From contig CAMDHB010000071.1 in assembly GCA_945897655.1 (NCBI GenBank), positions 1 through 11,664 on the forward strand: a stretch of DNA of 11,664 nt, in the 5' to 3' direction. Shown one piece after another: positions 5,618 through 11,664 of the stretch. The stretch comes from Pseudorhodobacter antarcticus (GTDB taxonomy: Bacteria; Pseudomonadota; Alphaproteobacteria; Rhodobacterales; Rhodobacteraceae). Position numbers and translations under genes: made by a program. Position 1 is the first letter of the stretch, and each line of letters opens with the position of its first letter. The notes under the pieces are model-generated. The model ran no database searches. It saw nothing but the letters and a program-made list of their open reading frames with translations, and had not been told where the DNA came from.

Positions 5618-6835
5618 GTGACCGCTCTTCAGCTTCTTGCCTACATCGCCACGGCCATCGGGCTGCAATGCCTTTTGGCCATTGCGATCCTGATCTGGCG
5701 CAAAAGGACGACAGTAGCTGAGCATGCGGTCCCCGTGGTCAGCGCGAGGACGTCTGAGGCCGCCTGGGACGGATTGCGCGCATTTCAGGTAACTGCCCGC
5801 ACCTATGAGGATCTTGCGCATACACAGTGCACCTTGGCCCTGGCACCCGTGGACAACGCGCCGCTGCCGCCCTTCAAGCCCGGGCAGTTTCTGACCTTCT
5901 CGCTGGCGGTCGATGGGCCGCAGATGCCCACACGGGTCACCCGGTGCTATTCGTTGTCTGACACCCCCGATCCCGACCAGTACCGCATCACCGTGAAACG
6001 GGCCCTTGCGCCGCCCGACAAACCGGATGCGCCGGCGGGAATTGCGTCAGGCTGGTTGCACGATCAGGTGCGCATTGGAACGCTCTTGGACGTGCGGGCG
6101 CCTTCGGGACAGTTCATTTTCGTGGATGATCCCAAGTCCCCCCCGGTGTTCATCGCAGGTGGCATTGGCATCACGCCGATCCTGTCGATGCTGAAGGCCG
6201 CCCTTGCCGACCAGCCGGAACGCGCGGCGCATCTGTTTTATGGCGTGCGCAACAGTCAGGATCATGCCTTCAAGACGGACCTCCGCCAGCTTGCCGACGT
6301 GCATCCCGGTCTGGCGCTGCACATCCTGTACGCCGACCCGACTGCGCAAGACGTGCAAGGGCAAGACCATGATCTGCCGGGGTTCATCAGCCTTGATCTG
6401 TTGAAACAGACGCTGCCCTATGGCCGTCACGCCTTCTACATCTGCGGTCCCGACCCGATGATGAAAGCCCTGATCCCCGCTTTGCTGGGCTGGGGCGTTG
6501 CCGATGCCGACATTCACCGCGAATCCTTTGGGCCGCAGACGGCTGCGCCCAGACCGGTAGCCTCTCCTGTCGCCGGTCCCACCTTGGCCATCAGGTTTCG
6601 CCGCTCTGGCCGGACCTTGGATTGGGCCGGGCGGGACGCGAACCTGCTCGATTTCGCGGAGCACAATTCCATTGCGGTCGATGCTGGCTGTCGCGGCGGC
6701 AGTTGCGGCACCTGCGAGACGCGGCTGATCTCGGGCCGCGTTCAGTATGCCGCCAAGCCAGAGTTCGACATCTCGCCCGGCCATTGCCTGCTGTGCGTGG
6801 CAACCCCCACCACAGCCCTGGAGTTGGACGCATGA
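5618..6835 (+). CDS. membrane-anchored FAD/NAD(P)H reductase with C-terminal 2Fe-2S domain
   Basis: This 405-residue protein should take electrons from NAD(P)H through FAD to a plant-type 2Fe-2S cluster. One transmembrane helix (about 6-27) is followed by RKR, placing the catalytic part in the cytoplasm. The FAD-binding domain has PGQF (88-91) and RCYSLSDTP (109-117). The nucleotide domain has GGIGITP (181-187), CGPDPMM (276-282) and a Glu-Ser-Phe (302-304). The ferredoxin domain has Cys358, Cys363 and Cys366 (CRGGSCGTC) and a fourth Cys393 in LLCVATP. The GTG at 5618 has GGTGA nine bases upstream; a TTG at 5609 would add three residues. The order flavin then ferredoxin resembles phthalate dioxygenase reductase and other class-IA-like reductases. 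No oxygenase is nearby; the partner is most likely the next gene, whose start overlaps the stop (ATGA). Confidence 0.9.
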   Translation: MTALQLLAYIATAIGLQCLLAIAILIWRKRTTVAEHAVPVVSARTSEAAWDGLRAFQVTARTYEDLAHTQCTLALAPVDNAPLPPFKPGQFLTFSLAVDGPQMPTRVTRCYSLSDTPDPDQYRITVKRALAPPDKPDAPAGIASGWLHDQVRIGTLLDVRAPSGQFIFVDDPKSPPVFIAGGIGITPILSMLKAALADQPERAAHLFYGVRNSQDHAFKTDLRQLADVHPGLALHILYADPTAQDVQGQDHDLPGFISLDLLKQTLPYGRHAFYICGPDPMMKALIPALLGWGVADADIHRESFGPQTAAPRPVASPVAGPTLAIRFRRSGRTLDWAGRDANLLDFAEHNSIAVDAGCRGGSCGTCETRLISGRVQYAAKPEFDISPGHCLLCVATPTTALELDA

Positions 6836-7416
6836 CGCTGCGCGGAAGCCTGTTCACCCGCGAGGTTGTGCCGTTCTATCTGTCTTTGCTTGCGCTTCTG
6901 GCCGCCGCCCTGGCGGTGGATGCGGCGCTGCATCTGATGGACCTTGTCTGGGTCGGCAAATGGCTGGGCATCCCCGGTGTCCTGCTGATCTGCACATCCT
7001 TCGGCTATTCGCTGCGCAAGCGAAAGCTGATCAGCCTTGGCCAACCCGCCACACTGATGCATCTGCACGAACGCATGGCTTGGGCCGGGTCGCTCATGAT
7101 CCTCGTCCACGCGGGCATCCATTTCAACGCGGTGCTGGCCTGGCTGGCCATTCTGGCCATGCTGCTGAACGTGGCCAGCGGGCTGACAGGCAAATTCCTG
7201 CTCCGCCGGGCCGGGGCACGGCTGGCCGCCACAACGCAACAACTGCGCAGCGAAGGCTTGACGGCCGAGGCGCTGGAAGACCGGCTGTATTGGGACAGTC
7301 TGACCTATGACACGGTCAAGCAGTGGCGCGTTCTGCACTACCCGATCACCCTCGCCTTCGCCGTTCTGGGAACCGCGCATATCGTAAGCTCCCTCATCTT
7401 CTGGGGGTGGTCATGA
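6832..7416 (+). CDS. membrane protein with two His pairs, probable di-haem cytochrome b (NOX/ferric-reductase-like core)
   Basis: This 194-residue integral membrane protein has about five hydrophobic helices (about 13-33, 45-60, 80-98, 99-118, 170-192). Two helices carry His pairs 14 residues apart: His79/His93 and His169/His183. NADPH oxidases and ferric reductases ligate two stacked b haems with two such pairs at 13-14 residue spacing, so two haems are predicted. His77 and His97 are alternative ligands. The loop 121-165 is charged. There is no flavin domain; that function is supplied by the upstream gene, as if a NOX-type protein were split. ATGA overlaps join it to the reductase gene and to the multihaem cytochrome gene. 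It would pass electrons from the cytoplasmic reductase across the membrane. I do not know a family name; haem ligation is an inference from spacing. Confidence 0.85.
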   Translation: MTLRGSLFTREVVPFYLSLLALLAAALAVDAALHLMDLVWVGKWLGIPGVLLICTSFGYSLRKRKLISLGQPATLMHLHERMAWAGSLMILVHAGIHFNAVLAWLAILAMLLNVASGLTGKFLLRRAGARLAATTQQLRSEGLTAEALEDRLYWDSLTYDTVKQWRVLHYPITLAFAVLGTAHIVSSLIFWGWS

Positions 7417-8132
7417 AACGGTGGATCCTTCCGATCATCGCGGCCAATCTGGTCGCCATCGTCGCCTTGGCCTTTGTCTACCCCGACCCGATGCTGGCCC
7501 CGGGCGCGCTGATCCCGGCCCATGCGACCCTTGCCACCGATTGCTTTGCCTGCCACGCCCCCATGCAGGGCGCCGCCTCCGCACGCTGCACGACCTGTCA
7601 TGCCGTGGCCGACATCGGCCTGAGCAGCGTCGCAGGTGCGCCTGTTGCGCAAAGCAGGCCAATGCCGCCGTTTCATCAGGAACTGGCGGATACCGACTGC
7701 ATGGGTTGCCACACCGATCACCCGCTGGCCAGCCTGACGCCCCCACATAGCCACACCTTTGCCCCTGCGATGCTGATCCCGGCAGCAGGGGCGGCGTGTT
7801 CCAACTGCCACACGGCACCCCAGACCATTGTCCACGCTGGGCAGACGGCGCAGTGCAGCACCTGCCACACGCAGACCAATTGGACGGCTGCAAACATCGA
7901 CCACACGCGGTTCTTTGCACTGACCGGCCCGCATGACGTTGCCTGCACCAGTTGCCACACGACGGCGAACGATTTCAGCAAGTTCACCTGCTTCAACTGC
8001 CACGAGCATAAGGAAGCCGACCTTATCCGCAAACATCTGGCGGAAGGCATCCGCAACATCGACAACTGCGTGGCCTGCCACCGAGATGCTCATGCGAGGG
8101 GTGACGAGGGTGGCGAGGACGATGATGACTGA
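7413..8132 (+). CDS. membrane-anchored octahaem c-type cytochrome (cytochrome c3-like)
   Basis: This 239-residue protein has eight CXXCH motifs, starting at Cys44, 59, 96, 129, 148, 178, 193 and 219, so eight covalent haems are expected. Many extra His (for example 37, 88, 103, 112, 114, 141, 164, 174, 199, 208, 227) can act as distal ligands, as in class III/tetrahaem families. Residues 1-22 form an N-terminal helix after MKR with no good cleavage site, so it is probably anchored with haems in the periplasm. The C terminus is an acidic tail (DEGGEDDDD). The start has GGGGGTGG upstream and overlaps the previous stop by ATGA. It is the last gene before a terminator. It probably accepts electrons from the membrane b cytochrome and donates to a periplasmic acceptor that is not encoded here. 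Confidence 0.92.
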   Translation: MKRWILPIIAANLVAIVALAFVYPDPMLAPGALIPAHATLATDCFACHAPMQGAASARCTTCHAVADIGLSSVAGAPVAQSRPMPPFHQELADTDCMGCHTDHPLASLTPPHSHTFAPAMLIPAAGAACSNCHTAPQTIVHAGQTAQCSTCHTQTNWTAANIDHTRFFALTGPHDVACTSCHTTANDFSKFTCFNCHEHKEADLIRKHLAEGIRNIDNCVACHRDAHARGDEGGEDDDD

Positions 8133-8195
8133 TGCCCCAGGACGGACCATTGATCAAAGCGATTGGTGATGTGAGCGGTGATGGAGGCTGCGAAT

Positions 8196-8221
8196 TCCCG
8201 GTTGCGCCGAACGGGATTTTT
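8196..8221 (+). terminator. intrinsic terminator of the cupin-cytochrome operon
   Basis: TCCCGGTT (8196-8203) pairs with AACGGGA (8210-8216) with one bulged G and a 6-base loop, followed directly by five T. It lies 64 bases after the octahaem cytochrome stop and before the next gene. On the minus strand there is no T-run, so it acts in one direction. Confidence 0.75.
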
Positions 8222-8256
8222 GCCAGCCCATAGTGTACCAGCCGCCTCGTCCTCAC

Positions 8257-8502
8257 TCACGCCGCGATCGCCCCCTGTTCCACGCCACAAAAACCGCTCG
8301 ACATGATTTCGGGGCACATCGGCACCTGTTCGTCGGTCAATCCGTCCCACACCGGGGACAGGTTGCCCATCGCGTCGGGCACCAGCCAGCCATAGCGTTC
8401 AAACCATGCGGCGCGTCGTTCCCCTCCCGCGCTGGGTGTTTCCGTTCGCCGGTCTTGGGCCTTGAAGCCTCGTGGCCGAATAGGATTTGGCATCCGGCGC
8501 AT
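8257..8502 (-). pseudogene. orphan coding-like frame, possible gene remnant or small gene
   Basis: A minus-strand frame of 81 codons runs from an ATG at 8502 to a TGA at 8257-8259. From about codon 28 the codon choice looks like neighbouring genes (high GC3) and the peptide has protein-like composition (AAWFERYGWLVPDAMGN, SPVWDGLTDEQVP, CPEIMSSGF). The first 25 codons look less coding-like and there is no good ribosome site, only GAGA a few bases before. It may be a short hypothetical gene or the 3' end of a decayed one. I recognise no family. It is divergent to the TPR regulator. Confidence 0.35.
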
Positions 8503-8545
8503 CAGTCTCTATCGTCCCTTGGATATTCATTTCCCGGGATTTTCG

Positions 8546-10063
8546 ATGACCGAGCCGGTTCAACCCAAGATCCAGCTTTTGCGTGATGAGCGCAGGCTCA
8601 GGATTGACGGGTCAGATCGGCAGATCGGCGCGCGGGCCTTCGACGTGCTGGCCTATCTGGATGCGCATTCCGGCCGGGTGGTGACCAAGGCGGAACTGCT
8701 GGAACACGTCTGGGCTGATCTGAATGTCGAGGAAAGCAACCTGACCGTCCAGATCGCCGCCCTGCGCAAGCTGATCGGGGCGCGGGCCATCGCGACCGTG
8801 CCGGGGGTTGGGTATCAGTTGACCCTCTCCGCCAAAGCCCCGTCCGATCCGCCCAAGGCGCTGCCACTCCCGGACAAGCCATCGCTGGCCGTCTTGCCCT
8901 TCGCCAACCTCACGGGCGACGTGGCCAAGGACTATCTGGTGGACGGGATCGTGGTCGATCTGATCGCGGCCCTGTCGCGCATCCCGGTCTTTTTCGTGAT
9001 TGCCGCCTCCTCGACCTTTACCTTGAAGGGCCGCTCCGTCGATCTGGCCGAGGTCGGGCGGCAACTCGGTGTGCGTTATATCCTTGAAGGCAGCATCCAG
9101 CAGGCAGGCGACCGGCTGCGCGTCAATACACAGCTGGTCGAGGCAGAAACCGGCCGGATGATCTGGTCGAATCGCTTTGCTGGGACACTTGCCGAGATTT
9201 TCGAACTGCAAGACGTCGTCACCGAACAGGTCGCCGCCGCCATCGAACCGAATGTGATCCTGGCCGAGTCGCGTCGTGCCAGCACCAAACCAACAACCGT
9301 CCTCAGCGCCTACGATCTGTGCCTGCAGGCGCTGCCGTTGACCCATCGCTTGCCGGATTTCGCGAGCTTCGTCGCAGCGCAGACGCTGCTGCAGCGCGCG
9401 CTTGCGCTCGACCCGGACTATGCCCAAGCCAAGGCGCTGATCTGTCGGCTGACGATCACGGCGCGCTCGGAACGCTGGCTGAGCCTTGCAGAGGCTGCGC
9501 GCTGCCTGCCCTTGGCCGAAGAGGTGGTGGCCGACCACCGAAGCGACGCGATGGCCCTTGCCTTCGCCGGCATAGCCATCGCCTTTCTTGGGCAGCAACA
9601 GCGCCGCGGTCTGCTTGTCATCCAGCAGGCCTATGCGTTGAACCCGAATTCCAGCCATGTGCTGAACGAATTGGGCTGGGTGCACAGCTATCTGGGCGAC
9701 ACCGACCAGGCCATCGACCATTTCACCCGTGCGATCCGGATCAATCCGCTGGACCCGATGATCGGGCAGGTGCGTTGTGGGCTGGGGGCGACCCTGTTGC
9801 TGGCGGGGCGGCTTGAAGACGGGGTGGCCGCGTTGGAGCAGGCTTTTGCCGAAGCCCCCAACTACACCGCAAGCATTGTGGGTCTTGCCTGGGGTTACTG
9901 GGAACTGGGGCGGATAGAGGATGCGCAGCGCGTGGGGCAGTTGCTCAAGGCGCGAGAGCCGGGCATGACGATCACGGCAACACTCCGTGACTCGCCCTAC
10001 AAGATGCCCGATAAGCAGCTCAGGCACAGGGCTTATCTGCGCGGCATCGGCATACCCGAGTGA
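8546..10063 (+). CDS. winged-helix / TolB-FlgO-like / TPR transcriptional regulator
   Basis: This 505-residue protein has an OmpR/CadC-type winged-helix DNA-binding domain (about 8-93, with recognition helix near NLTVQIAALRKLIG and the wing TVPGVGYQL). A TolB-N/FlgO-like domain follows (112-235: PSLAVLPFANLTGD, LGVRYILEGSIQ, GDRLRVNTQLV, GRMIWSNRF). The C-terminal half contains tetratricopeptide-like repeats (about 255-290, 331-368, 369-402, 404-438, 441-470). CadC and ToxR have a transmembrane helix after the DNA-binding domain; none is visible, so this one should be cytoplasmic. The TPR part probably binds a partner protein or ligand. ATG 8546 (CGGGA upstream) is preferred over an in-frame start at 8462, which adds 28 residues not part of the fold. 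It follows the terminator of the redox operon; control of that operon is possible but unproven. Confidence 0.9.
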   Translation: MTEPVQPKIQLLRDERRLRIDGSDRQIGARAFDVLAYLDAHSGRVVTKAELLEHVWADLNVEESNLTVQIAALRKLIGARAIATVPGVGYQLTLSAKAPSDPPKALPLPDKPSLAVLPFANLTGDVAKDYLVDGIVVDLIAALSRIPVFFVIAASSTFTLKGRSVDLAEVGRQLGVRYILEGSIQQAGDRLRVNTQLVEAETGRMIWSNRFAGTLAEIFELQDVVTEQVAAAIEPNVILAESRRASTKPTTVLSAYDLCLQALPLTHRLPDFASFVAAQTLLQRALALDPDYAQAKALICRLTITARSERWLSLAEAARCLPLAEEVVADHRSDAMALAFAGIAIAFLGQQQRRGLLVIQQAYALNPNSSHVLNELGWVHSYLGDTDQAIDHFTRAIRINPLDPMIGQVRCGLGATLLLAGRLEDGVAALEQAFAEAPNYTASIVGLAWGYWELGRIEDAQRVGQLLKAREPGMTITATLRDSPYKMPDKQLRHRAYLRGIGIPE

Positions 10064-10297
10064 TCAGCGCATCCGCAAAAGCTTGTCCACAGCCCGGCGC
10101 GCCTCTTCCCGGCGGGCATGTGCGGCCAGAATTTCATCGGGCATGCGGCGCTGGGCCCGGCGCTGGGCGTTCCGCGCGGCGGCTTGAGCCACTGCGACGA
10201 TAGCGGTCCGAAACAGGGCGGTCAGGCTGGCAAACGCCGGGGCAATTTTTCCAGCGTTGCTGGTTGCGGCTGACTGGCTGATGGGAAGGTCTGTCAT
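10064..10297 (-). CDS. small basic helical protein of unknown function
   Basis: This 77-residue frame starts at an ATG with AAGGA 7 bases upstream, a good ribosome site, which selects it over the longer frame starting at 10444. Residues 20-43 are an Ala-rich hydrophobic helix (IAPAFASLTALFRTAIVAVAQAA) and residues 43-77 are very rich in Arg (ARNAQRRAQRR, ARREEARRAV). The helix is amphipathic rather than clearly membrane spanning. The stop codon abuts the stop of the TPR regulator gene, with no base between them, and it is divergent from the methyltransferase gene. I do not recognise a family; a nucleic-acid or membrane-surface binding role would be a guess. Confidence 0.7.
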   Translation of the reverse strand: MTDLPISQSAATSNAGKIAPAFASLTALFRTAIVAVAQAAARNAQRRAQRRMPDEILAAHARREEARRAVDKLLRMR

Positions 10298-10375
10298 GGT
10301 CTGTTCCTTTGGTGCGGGTTGACCAGACAAAGCTGCCAGACAGGGGCGCCCCCCGTCCTGAATCGGTCCAAACCC

Positions 10376-10404
10376 TTCCGAAATTCGTTCCGAAATGTTC
10401 CAAA
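10376..10404. promoter_or_regulatory. repeated TTCCGAAAT motif in a divergent promoter region
   Basis: TTCCGAAAT occurs at 10376-10384 and 10388-10396, and a related TTCCAAA at 10398-10404, spaced 12 and 10 bases. This is about one helical turn and fits cooperative protein binding. A 10-bp perfect palindrome GGGGCGCCCC lies nearby at 10343-10352. The region separates the small basic protein gene (minus) from the methyltransferase gene (plus). Confidence 0.35.
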
Positions 10405-10538
10405 GGCAAAAGGCATGCCGCAGCCCGGGAATGGCGGTTTGCAAAGGCCGAACTTCCCGGTAAACGGCCCGAAGGCGCCAAAAGTGTCCAAGCCCCTATC
10501 GCCCTTGCCCCGTAACCCACCAACAAGACAAGCCGCCC

Positions 10539-11664
10539 GTGACCCCAACCGCCCGCCTGCAAGCAACGTTTGATCTGCTCCATGATGTCGAAAGCACCCC
10601 GCGTCCGGCGGATGCGGTGACCTCTGCCTATTTTCGCGCGCGGCGTCAGATCGACGATCAAGACCGCGGCGCGGTGCTGGAGCAGTTCTATGCGCTGTTG
10701 CGGCACCGGGCGCGCCTTGGCTGGTGGCTCGCGCTGCAGGGACAGGGTGACACCCCCCGCAACCGCCTGCTGGCATGGCTGACGCTGGGCGAAGGCAAAT
10801 CGGCAGACCAGATCAGCCGACTGTTGGACGGTGCTCTGTCCCTGACCCCGGCGGAACAGGCGGCATTGGTGGGGCTGAAGGGCTGCACCCTCCATCATCC
10901 CGACATGCCCCAAGAGGTGCGGCTGGAATGCCCAACTTGGGCCCTTGCCCCCTTGCAGGACCGCTTTGGTGATGCTTTTGCGGCCGAAATGGCGGCCACG
11001 CTCGTGCCACCCCCGCTGGACCTGCGGGTCAATCCGGTGAAATCAACCCGCGATGCCGTGATGCGCGACCTGAGGAGCCTTGGCCTTGCACCGCAGCCGA
11101 TGCGATTTGCGCCGCAGGGCATCCGCCTGAAGGAACGTTTGTCCCTGGCGCGGCTGAAAGGCCTGAAAACCGGCGAGATCGAGATCCAGGATGAAGGGTC
11201 GCAACTTGTGGCCCTGCTGCTGGGGGCAAAACCCGGGGAGCGTGTGGTCGACTTCTGCGCCGGGGCCGGGGGCAAGACCTTGTCCATCGCGGCACAGATG
11301 GCCAACAAGGGCCATATCATTGCCTGCGATGTGAACGGAGCCCGGCTGAAACGCTGTGCCGAGCGCCTGCGCCAGGCGGGGCTGCACAATGTGGAAACCC
11401 GGCTGCTGAGCAGCGAGACGGATCAATGGGTCAAACGCCACAAGGGCAATTTTGACCGCGTGCTGATTGATGCGCCCTGCAGTGGCACCGGCACCTGGCG
11501 ACGCAATCCCGATGCCCGCTGGCGTGCGCCGGATCTGGGGCTGGACAATCTGGTGGCCCTGCAAACCCGGATCATGACAAGCGCCGCAAGGCTGGTCAGG
11601 CCGGGGGGCAGGCTGGTCTATGCCACCTGTTCCCTTTTGCCGGTTGAAAATGAGGCGCGGGTCG
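10539..11664 (+). CDS. RsmB/NOP-family RNA m5C methyltransferase (3' end outside window)
   Basis: The frame opens at a GTG (10539) and runs 375 codons to the window edge without a stop. Residues 1-150 are an N-terminal helical region, shorter than or diverged from the NusB-like domain of RsmB. The SAM-dependent catalytic domain has motif I VVDFCAGAGGKTLS (237-250), an acidic Asp264 for ribose contact, motif IV DAPCSGTG (311-318) with Cys314 and motif VI YATCSLLPVENE (361-372) with Cys364. The Cys364 (nucleophile) and Cys314 (release) pair marks RNA 5-methylcytosine enzymes of the RsmB/RsmF/NOP2 group, which modify 16S rRNA or other RNAs. No ATG is available near the start, and the leader is weak (AAGACAAG). 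It is a housekeeping gene. Rather than a gene symbol I give the family, since members differ in target. Confidence 0.93.
   Translation, partial: MTPTARLQATFDLLHDVESTPRPADAVTSAYFRARRQIDDQDRGAVLEQFYALLRHRARLGWWLALQGQGDTPRNRLLAWLTLGEGKSADQISRLLDGALSLTPAEQAALVGLKGCTLHHPDMPQEVRLECPTWALAPLQDRFGDAFAAEMAATLVPPPLDLRVNPVKSTRDAVMRDLRSLGLAPQPMRFAPQGIRLKERLSLARLKGLKTGEIEIQDEGSQLVALLLGAKPGERVVDFCAGAGGKTLSIAAQMANKGHIIACDVNGARLKRCAERLRQAGLHNVETRLLSSETDQWVKRHKGNFDRVLIDAPCSGTGTWRRNPDARWRAPDLGLDNLVALQTRIMTSAARLVRPGGRLVYATCSLLPVENEARV

Noticed and set aside
6047..6784. A 245-codon minus-strand open frame
   Set aside because: It is antisense to the reductase gene and has no recognisable feature.
7338..8150. A 270-codon minus-strand open frame
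   Set aside because: It is a shadow of the octahaem cytochrome gene, whose eight CXXCH motifs cannot be accidental.
8462..8545. 28-residue N-terminal extension of the TPR regulator
   Set aside because: The winged-helix fold begins just after the ATG at 8546, and the extension is basic and without a family counterpart.
8612..10027. A 471-codon minus-strand open frame
   Set aside because: It is antisense to the TPR regulator, whose domains are recognisable; the antisense peptide is Gly/Gln/His/Arg-rich with no domain.

Overview
The window looks like chromosomal DNA of a GC-rich alphaproteobacterium, probably of the order Rhodobacterales. This is inferred from codon use, from the style of the CsgG/HfaB-like secretion genes and from the RsmB/NOP-type methyltransferase. 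No rRNA, tRNA, CRISPR array or intact insertion sequence is visible.

Left part (1-4591, all minus strand). A four-gene surface-fibre or adhesin cluster runs leftwards. Its order is a small lipoprotein with a 9-residue repeat (2560-3009), a short exported Asn/Thr-rich protein resembling HfaA or curli-type subunits (2081-2560), an outer-membrane lipoprotein of the CsgG/HfaB channel family with a ~170-residue C-terminal extension (718-2067), and a secreted protein cut by the window edge (1-566). The first three genes are tightly packed. The fourth follows a 151-base gap that contains a perfect 7-bp hairpin. No CsgE or CsgF homologue is recognisable. About 930 bases upstream lies a NarL/FixJ-type response regulator (3938-4591) on the same strand, a plausible but unproven controller. 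The long gap between them holds inverted repeats and an 11-bp tandem duplication that splits a reading frame.

Middle part (5190-8132, plus strand). A compact operon encodes a cupin, a membrane-anchored flavin/2Fe-2S reductase, a small membrane protein with two His pairs spaced 14 residues apart (as in NOX/ferric-reductase haem-b cores), and an anchored cytochrome with eight CXXCH motifs. The last two junctions are ATGA overlaps and an intrinsic terminator follows. Together they read as a transmembrane electron path from cytoplasmic NAD(P)H through flavin, 2Fe-2S and two b haems to a periplasmic octahaem c cytochrome. That path is inferred from motifs.

Right part (8257-11664). It holds an orphan minus-strand coding-like stretch, a soluble regulator with a winged-helix, a TolB/FlgO-like and a TPR region (8546-10063), a small basic helical protein ending back-to-back with it (10064-10297, minus), and the 5' part of an RNA m5C methyltransferase gene (10539 to the edge).
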